Translations under genes and position numbers: made by a program
DNA from: Diphasiastrum complanatum
Taxonomy: Eukaryota > Streptophyta > Lycopodiopsida > Lycopodiales > Lycopodiaceae
NCBI GenBank assembly: GCA_029204225.1
Contig: CM055107.1
Location: 18,900,218 to 18,964,217 of the forward strand
DNA: 64,000 nt
Direction of reading: 5' to 3'
Shown: piece after piece, positions 56,355-64,000 of the stretch
How positions within the stretch are numbered: position 1 is the stretch's first letter
Layout of the letters: the number at the start of each line of letters is the position of its first letter
The notes under the pieces: generated by a model
Databases searched by the model: none
What the model was told of the DNA's origin: nothing
The model's input: only the letters and a program-made list of their open reading frames with translations

Positions 56355-58340
56355 ACCGGTCCGATTAAGTTGGCTTGTTTCTTTGAATATGAGTCACATT
56401 AGGCCAGAACTATTGCTCCTACAATATGATATACACACATATTTTAGATTCATTTCCAATGGTAAACTATTAAGTAGGTGTAAACATTTTTATTTTTCTT
56501 TAATAACTTATATCAACAATCGGTCATATAGCTATTCTTAGATTATTACTTTAAAAGATGTATTTCTGGATGCAACACAATTTGTTTCAATTTTTTGCAG
56601 TATGTAACAGACACGAGCTTGAGATCAAATGTGAAGTATTCAAGTATTGAAGGGACTTTGAAATTTGGTATCAGAAAAATAATATTCCATCATCATTATG
56701 GAATATAAAACAAGTGTGAATTACAATACAGTGCTATCACATAGGCACAGCTTGATTGTACCAATCCATATTCATATCAATGAGAATCCCAAAGATGGGT
56801 TGCATACAAGTAATATTGTATCTATTTTTTAATATAAGATGTACAGGTTCATGTACACTTGAAATGTAATAGAAGTAAAATTTCTATTCTATATTTTCTT
56901 TTATAGCAAGAGAAACATCTGGTAAACTTGCTTGCTCTTCTGTTGTTTCAGTATTAGGAGGTTGATAGAGCACAATTTCTAGTCCTATAATTTGTTCTTC
57001 CTCTTCATTGGGAAGTACTTGTTGTTGGAGTTAATATTCACTCCTACTCACCTAAATTCAGTTCCTGAGCACTACATTCTCTCTTTATATTGATAGCAGT
57101 CTTACTCACATAAGTTGAACAGTGTGTACATACAATGACTTGAAGTAGAGCAGAACCGACTCGACCGAAGTCTATCGACATCCGACTTCGACTCCCTCGA
57201 CATCTTCTCAATGGAAAACAAGTCAACTCAACTCATTCGACACCTTCGACAATTGTCGACTATTACTAGTCAAAATAGAGCTCATTGTCTACTTTGCACA
57301 CTACAAATTATGTCATTGTTCACTATGCAGTAATTGCATCATGTCACGATTGTTTTCTGCACAGTTGTAATCTTCACGACTATTGCAAGTGATGTGTATA
57401 TATATACAATAAATCAGTAACATTACATACAATGAGATTGACAATGCATATACCAGATACGTGAGTCAAGAATCAGTGGTAATCTGAATCAGATTTCCTC
57501 TGTGAACTCCTTTGTATCAGACTATCTGATTTCATAGGATCAGAGATTTTAGAGAGAGTGAAAGTAAGTCAAGAAGTAGAGATAGTATTCAATCTGTAAT
57601 TAGGATAGTAAGATCACAACACATAGTGAGCTATTACTATGAACCATTCTCGGGCACAGGATCGTGATCTGATCATTGATTCACAACAGCTTAACACAGA
57701 TTCTCTATTTTCTTTATGTGTGTTTGTACTATCGTTTGCTAATTTCTTTCCCTTGTACTGATACTCGTTCCACAACTCATTCGGAATATCTCATTTGAAG
57801 GAAGCATGAATGTCAAAGATGCCTAATTATTTCGCTCTCTTCATGGTTGCCTTTGACACCTACAAAGATATTCCTTTGGTTGATCTAAGTAATAGTATGA
57901 ATCAAGAAATTGGTAAACATCTCGTTATAATTTTAACGTTAAGTTTTTCTCTTGGCTGGATATCGCATTGAGCAAGGGTGGTATTAGAGCTGATAGGAAT
58001 ATTATACAAACCCAACAAGTGGTATCATAGCCAAAGTGTCTAAACTATTATAGTATTCACGACTATTTTACAATTTCTTAGATAAATCTTCTGAGATCCG
58101 CTTGATCAATAAGCTCAATGGTGATGATTTTCACATGTGGAAATTCAAAATGAAGATGATACTCATTGAGAAAAAAATTTGGGGTTACGTCAACGGTTCA
58201 GTAGCCAAGCCAGCTGAACTTGACATGCTAACTGCCACTACATTAAGATGCCTGATTTCCAGCACCTTTTTTAAGCGCTTTTCATTAAAGATAGAATTTA
58301 AAATGAGTCACGGGAGGAGCGGAAAGCTCGAGTGTCAGAT
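56355..58340 (+). repeat. Second copy of LTR-like repeat P with gag start (copy Q)
   Basis: Matches 26042-27792 plus 37062-37335, i.e. the same sequence without the gypsy insertion. Includes the TCGAC-rich patch (57150-57260), a primer site TGGTATCATAGCC (58020-58032) and gag start. Left end truncated relative to the 25-kb copy; right end breaks at the same point as copy P. Confidence 0.8.
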
Positions 58341-58374
58341 AGCAACTTGGGCCATGCATGGGTTGTCTGAGTGA
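58090..58374 (+). pseudogene. Copia gag start (copy Q)
   Basis: MINKLNGDDFHMWKFKMKMI then LIEKKIWGYVNGSVAKPAEL, the copia gag N-terminal motif, truncated after about 70 residues. The later part (KIEFKMSHGRSGKLEC) is out of the usual gag order, so an internal deletion is probable. In copy P the same sequence is split from its LTR by the gypsy element. Confidence 0.75.
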
Positions 58375-58871
<497 letters not shown>

Positions 58872-59262
58872 TGTCAAGGTCCATTTATTGTTTCTATAGA
58901 TGTCATGTTTGATGAATCTAGAATGCATAAACTTGATGATGATGCAATCGAGTCTACTAGCAAGCCTATAATCAAAGACATAGTAGGGAAACCACGAGGA
59001 GCAAGTTTGCATACTTTACAACCTCTTCAAAACTATCAAGTCGAGCAAGAATGCAACCATCAAGACTCACATACAATGAAAGAGAAAAGCAATTCCAAGT
59101 CGAGGTTGCCCTTATTACTATCTGTGATGATGTTTCTTCGAGTTTGAGTGAAACTTTAACAACAAAAGAGCTATTTGATGCAATTTAGAGTGCGTGCGAC
59201 ACATTGCTTGATATTGATACTTGTAAACTATTGATCCTCCATCAAATAAAATGTTACTACTT

Positions 59263-59365
59263 GATAATTGGTCTTTAAGTTCAAGCTTAATCAAGATGGT
59301 AGTGTGAACAATCACAAAACAAGACTAGTTGCCAAAGGACATGCTCAATCCAAGGGTCTACTTTG
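59263..59365 (+). pseudogene. Copia reverse transcriptase fragment
   Basis: VFKFKLNQDGSVNNHKTRLV then AKGHAQSKG matches the start of the copia RT domain (WVFKxKxNxDGSIxxHKARLVAKGxxQ). Sequence before (58900-59260) may be the region linking integrase and RT, with stops; sequence after is not RT. Confidence 0.8.
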
Positions 59366-60019
59366 TGGTGGTGAATCTATTAACTCACATATTAGTGATT
59401 TACTGCCTTTGCAACATTTATTGAAAAATGAGAATTATCTTGGTTATCCAAAAAACATGATACGTATTGATGGGGCAAGGGAGATAGAAAAACGCGAACA
59501 GAGAAGAGAGCAGGAATATTGCAGAACAACTCTCCCGTTACAATCAGCTCCTAGATGCAAAAATAGTCTAATAGAAAGCTATGCTAAATATGATCACAGC
59601 CTTAAGTGTTCTAATTGCCCAACATGATATTAAAAATTAGTTCATACTCACAAAAATGAGAGTACAGTCCACCAAAGAGATTAGAAATGGTTTGTGTGTG
59701 TGTGGTATTACTGAAAAATGTATTCAATGTGAAGTTTGGTTCTAAAAAAGATGGAAAGAGCAGTATGATATCGTGAGTTTCTCGAGCATCAAAGACAGCC
59801 ATGGTCTGATCAGAAGCGAAGGAGTCGTAGACGTCCGTGTTTTGATCAGAGTGAGTAAACAAGCGTGATCAAACAGCGATAAAGTGCATTCAATCACAAC
59901 AAGCATTCATCTACGTTATACACAGATAGAAAAGCATGTTGCTGCTATATTACACTGAAGCACAGTAAAATAGCAATTACAACCAAAATGACGGCATAAC
60001 TGGGAGGCTCAAATAAACA
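59366..60019. other. No feature recognised
   Basis: An open plus frame to 59627 has no identifiable motif; the rest is non-coding. Confidence 0.35.
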
Positions 60020-60792
60020 ATTTCTTGATGATTCTCAAAAGATTCTCGAAAAGATTTTCGAAAGATTCTTGTCATGAAATATCTTGTTTCCTATTCAAAA
60101 CTTCAAATGTCATGAAATTGTCGCGAACAATTCACGAAATCTTTTGGACTGTTCTTCAAGCTCACCTGTCACGAAACTATCTCGAACAGTTCGCGAAATA
60201 TTCTAGATTTCTTCTTCAAACTCAAGAATTGTCATTTGTCACGAAAAATTCGCGAAAGACGAAAATGTTGGGAAAAAACAAGTGTCGCGAAACATGAAGC
60301 TGAGACGAAGAGATGGACTGTCACAAATAATTCGCGAATAGAATTTATTTGAGCCTGAAAACAGAGCGTCTATATGAATATCAATCGTTGTAAACGATTA
60401 GATATCTATTGTTACAGCATTGAAAGGCCAAAAGACCCGTAAATAAAAGGCCAAAAGACCTGGCCTGTAGCAATATAAATACATGTGCACTACTCGTTGA
60501 AAAATAATTCAATCAGAGACACAACAACGAGATAAGACAACAAGAGATGTATACTGATTCAAATTCAAAGCTATAAAAATTCATTTTTTATCAATAGTTT
60601 CTTATTGTCTAAAATTTTCTTAAGTTGTCTCTTAATTTCGCACATAATTTTCGCATGCGAATTCAATCTAAAAAAAACTGTTCTATTAGTACATGGATCA
60701 TATAAAGACCCAATTGAAGACATTGATAAAGTTTGAATTATTCGAACTTTAATCGTGTTGTCTGTGGAAGAATAATTAATATTTTCCTATAG
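60020..60792 (+). repeat. Probable 5' LTR region of copia element with TTCGCGAA repeats
   Basis: Directly upstream of a primer site. Holds repeated TTCGCGAA, TCACGAAA and TTCACGAAAT motifs between 60030 and 60345 and TATAAATA-like sequence near 60475. Left edge not fixed. Related motif cluster at 18880-18985. Confidence 0.5.
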
Positions 60793-60804
60793 TGGTATCA
60801 GAGC
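60793..60804 (+). promoter_or_regulatory. Copia primer-binding site
   Basis: Perfect TGGTATCAGAGC, 103 bases before the gag start codon. Confidence 0.8.
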
Positions 60805-60906
60805 ATACGGAATTAAAGTTGATACAGTGGTATCTTCGCATCCCTCTCAACATTCTTCATACATCCATTAGTAAGCCGCTATCTGGAGGTTATTCAGAAT
60901 TAAAAG

Positions 60907-63172
60907 ATGTTGTCTATCATCAATATTCAAGCTAAGATCACTACAATCTTGGACCCAGAAGATTTAAACTACTTGATTTGGAAATTAAAGACTTCACTCT
61001 TGTTGAAGGGCAAAGGTCTATGGCAATGGGTAGAACCAATTGAGGATAAGCCAGAATCTACTCTTAGCAAAGAACTTCAAGAATGGAGTTTAAAAAATGA
61101 CAAAGCTATAGTAATTATTGCGTCTTCAGTGCATGACACTATAATGCTAGATCTTACATCAATTTCGAACGCAAAGGATTTATGGGAGGAATTGCAAACT
61201 AAGAATGAGACTCAATTTCGTAATCAGATCATGTTCTTGGAAGACCAATTAACTTACCTACAGTGGGACAGCAAAAACTTGAACACATTCGTGCGAAAGA
61301 TTAAAGATCTGTTTATTTCCTTGCAGAATTCTGGTGCAGAAAGTACAATTTCTAAGGAAAAGCAACTTAGTTATTTTCTTCGTGCCCTACCCAAGTCATT
61401 CCACAAAACTTGAACCTTGTTGGCGAAAGATGCAACAATGACACTTCAAAAGGCAATAGACGGAGTGAAAGAGGAAATAGAAGCTCGTGAATGCTATGAC
61501 GACAATGGTAATTCTAAAAATGCTCTATCTACTCAGAAGAATAAATCTTCTAAGAAGTCTAAGTTTAAGAGGGGAGTCGTCTAAGAAGAATGAGTCTAAG
61601 ACTAATTGAAAAACAACAAAAGAATTCTGGTGATAAGAAAATCTGCAACAGATGTAGAAGATCAGGTCACACAGAAGAAAAGTGTTGGCTAAATCCAAAG
61701 ATTGAATGCATTCATTGTCATAAACGGGGTCATGTAGCCTGAGACTATTATCAGAACCTCAGAAACAAAAAGGAGCAGAATCGAACCGAACCTTTAGATT
61801 CAAACTATGTCGAAGACAAAGCATAATGCTCCAGAGCAGCAGAAGACAGGACAACAAGGAACTCAACAGTTTATGTTAGTACTGATCTATGTTGTTCATC
61901 TAATTCAATTCGAGAAGTAGTACTTAATTTTGTCTGAGTACAAGAAGACGAACTATTCGAGATTTATTATACTTGGAGATGGTTCTAAACACATGGTTGA
62001 TGGAACTGGTGTACTATGGCTGGACACGAATCAAGGAGACAAGAAACTGGAGGAAGTTCTCTATGTCCCTACTCTTGATAAAGATCTTTTGTCCATAACT
62101 AAGATAGTCGATACAGGCATGTCAGTAACCTTCACGAAGAACTCTTGTAAACTGTTCGAGGAAGATTATGATAATCTGGTTGCTAAAGGCAACAGAGAAG
62201 GTAATTTATGTCACCTGATTATTTGAACCAGAATCGAAAAGTTCAATCAAACTCAAGAATCGACAGATGTACTGTGGCACAAGAGGCTATGTCACATGAA
62301 CATGGAAGCCTTGTACCAAGCCAACAAAAGTCAGAGAATTCAAGGGGTCGAAATCAAAAGTAGAGATATTCGAACTACCTACAAATCCATCTTAAAGTCA
62401 AGATGACTAGAACACTTTTAGTAAGGATGTTTATGAAGCAACTAAGGTACTTGAAATTGTGCATTCAGATATTTGTGGACCCTTCGGAGTATTGTCATTG
62501 GGTGATGCAAAGTACTTCATTATGTTTATTGACGACTTCAGCAAGTTTGTTGTGGTATACTTTATTCGTACTAAATCTGAAGCTCTCGAAAAATTCATTG
62601 AGTATACGAATTGGGCTAAGAATCAAACAGACAATAAGTTGAAGCAAATTCGCACAGATCATGGAGGTGAGTACATTTCCAACAAATTCAAAGCTTATTG
62701 TATTGATCGAGGTATTATTACATGAAGACTGCATCTTACACACCTCAGCACAATGGAATAGCTTAATGAAGGAATCATACACTGATCATCTTACACACCT
62801 CAACACAATGGAATAGCTGAATGAAGGAATCGTACACTGATGGAAGCTAAGGTATATAATGGATCATGTGAAAGCACCAAAATAGTTGTGGGCAGAAGCA
62901 GTGGCTACATCGAATTATCTTCAGAATTCTATTCTGAAATTTCGAATACCGGATAAAACTCCTCATGAGATATGGTGAAAATCGAAGCCAAATCTTGCAC
63001 ATGTTCGAACATTTGGATGCGCAGTGTATATGCACATACCAAATAGGCTGAGAAAGAAACTCGATGAGAATACAAAACAAGGTTTTCTGGTAGGATTCGA
63101 GTTACATTCGTCATATTATCGTGTTTATGTACCCGAAACTGGCAAGATAAGGTTTTCCATCATTAAGTCTTG
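60907..63172 (+). pseudogene. Copia polyprotein: gag, protease, integrase; RT missing
   Basis: gag 60907-61413 (DLNYLIWKLKTSLLLKGKGL, NAKDLWEELQTKNETQFRNQ, LRALPKSFHKT then stop) and onward. Two CCHC knuckles at 61640-61750: CNRCRRSGHTEEKC intact and CIHCHKRGHVA broken by a stop. Protease region 61860-62226 lacks the DSG active site but keeps IILGDGSKHMVDGTGVLWLD and VLYVPTLDKDLLSITKIVD. Pre-integrase: VLWHKRLCHMNMEALYQANK. Integrase 62459-62725 has HSDICGP, FIMFIDDFSKFVVVYF and RTDHGGEYISN, i.e. D, D and E visible. An imperfect direct repeat of about 60 bp (near 62725-62835) duplicates the end of the catalytic core. Then VKAPK*LWAEAVATSNYLQN, RIPDKTPHEIW, HVRTFGCAVYMHIPNRLRKK and FLVGFELHSSYYRVY. 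It stops near 63172; RT and RNase H are absent. Confidence 0.88.
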
Positions 63173-63569
63173 ACCTAACCCTACCATATGAATCCCTAAT
63201 CTAGGAATCACATTGACTTGGTGGTTAGATTAGGTGAGTCATGTGCATTATTAGCAAATCCCTTAAATGTTGCCTACAAATTAGGACCTCAAGTTTGGGC
63301 CTCAAATTGGCCACCCACCACATCCACATGTAAATGGATTTCAATCACCTATTAAATGTTTAAGTACGAGGAATGTAGACAAGCCTATAAAAATAAGTCT
63401 TTTCTTAAACATTCAACATCAATTGCACTAATTTATTATTCTCAATAAACAGCACAAAACTAATTATACTAAATCTATAAACCTTTCAACAAGTGACAAC
63501 TTTACATAGTATACAATTACATCCTATATGAAAAAATTTACAAAATTCAAAAAATGCATGGAGATCTAC
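63173..63569. other. No feature recognised
   Basis: AT-rich non-coding DNA after the truncated copia element. Confidence 0.35.
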
Positions 63570-63800
63570 AGACTACAACCTCCTAAAATACTTTGCTATC
63601 ATCTTTCATGGATGCCCAGCTTGCGTCACTGTAAGATTCGATTCAAAATCTAGCTTCCTTCGAATGACACAGTCCATAGTCTTTCGATTCTTGGAGATAT
63701 TGTACTACTCTTTTTGCTAACTTCCAATGCTCTATACTTGATGGGATTGAGCACTGTAAATTGCTACCTAGCACTATATGGGAAAGGCCAAGTGATTGCC
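63570..63800 (-). pseudogene. Copia RT end/RNase H fragment
   Basis: Minus strand reads SNLQCSIPSSIEHWKLAKRV then VQYLQESKDYGLCHSKEARF, a stop, and ESYSDASWASMKDDSK. This matches the copia block PSxxHWxAxKRVLRYLKGTxDYGL...GYSDADWAGxxDDRKS. The remaining pol would lie beyond 64000 or is deleted. A frameshift lies at about 63750. Confidence 0.75.
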
Positions 63801-64000
63801 AGGAGGGCAGGGTCAGCCATGAAGCATGTCAAGAGCAATTAATCCTTCTCTCAGCTATGGAAGAAAAAGACAGCTAGGGTTTCTACCAACAAAGCCATGG
63901 ATTTTTCTCTACATGAGGACATTTCTAGATTTGTAAAGCATGGATGGTGGGCGTCCTACTATAAAGGAGCTGCTTCTAAAAGGCCGTGGACAGCATGCCC
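63801..64000. other. Window edge, nothing recognised
   Basis: Possibly more of the copia pol on the minus strand, not readable with confidence. Confidence 0.3.

Overview
The window looks like TE-dominated nuclear DNA of a flowering plant. It is AT-rich, and almost all recognisable coding sequence is broken retrotransposon or CACTA transposon protein. Pure (GA/CT)n and (TG)n microsatellites are very long, and the only intact-looking host gene belongs to the plant S1/SPH secreted-protein family. I cannot name the species.

Layout. 1-2.8 kb: decayed minus-strand Ty3/gypsy pol. 2.8-4.0 kb: a copia leader copy fused to a broken nepenthesin-like aspartic protease, followed by a 0.5-kb foldback. 4.0-8.3 kb: two copia fragments with another repeat nested between them; this composite recurs inverted at 19.7-22.7 kb. 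8.9-17 kb: a broken CACTA (TNP2) transposon, a deleted partial duplicate of it, and a tandem array full of microsatellites. 18-27.8 kb: more copia/LTR repeats and one unrecognised exon-like ORF (23.3 kb). 27.8-37.1 kb: a structurally complete Ty3/gypsy element (minus strand, 5-bp target duplication ACTGT, TG...CA LTRs, tRNA-Asp-type primer site) inserted into a copia-type repeat. It has no gag in the usual place but carries a 3.1-kb coiled-coil coding region downstream of pol. 38-45 kb: LTR fragments and non-coding DNA, including a nine-unit array of short hairpins (39.6-40.2 kb). 45-47 kb: LTR and 3' coding remnant of a second, divergent member of the gypsy family. 47.9-48.6 kb: two-exon S1/SPH gene. 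50-53 kb: a second TNP2 remnant split by nested foldbacks, then a copia gag-protease. 53.6-56.3 kb: a perfect hairpin and a tandem tRNA-like (SINE) repeat. 56.3-64 kb: a second copy of the copia-type repeat, long GA tract, copia RT scrap, a copia element (gag to integrase) and a copia RNase H scrap.

The region reads as nested, repeatedly duplicated insertions rather than a gene cluster. The best candidates for something undescribed are the hairpin array at 39.6-40.2 kb, the gag-less gypsy family with its conserved 3' coding region and repeated CGAAGGTT motif, and the intact SPH gene whose short second exon a simple ORF scan misses. All domain calls are by eye; no database search was run.
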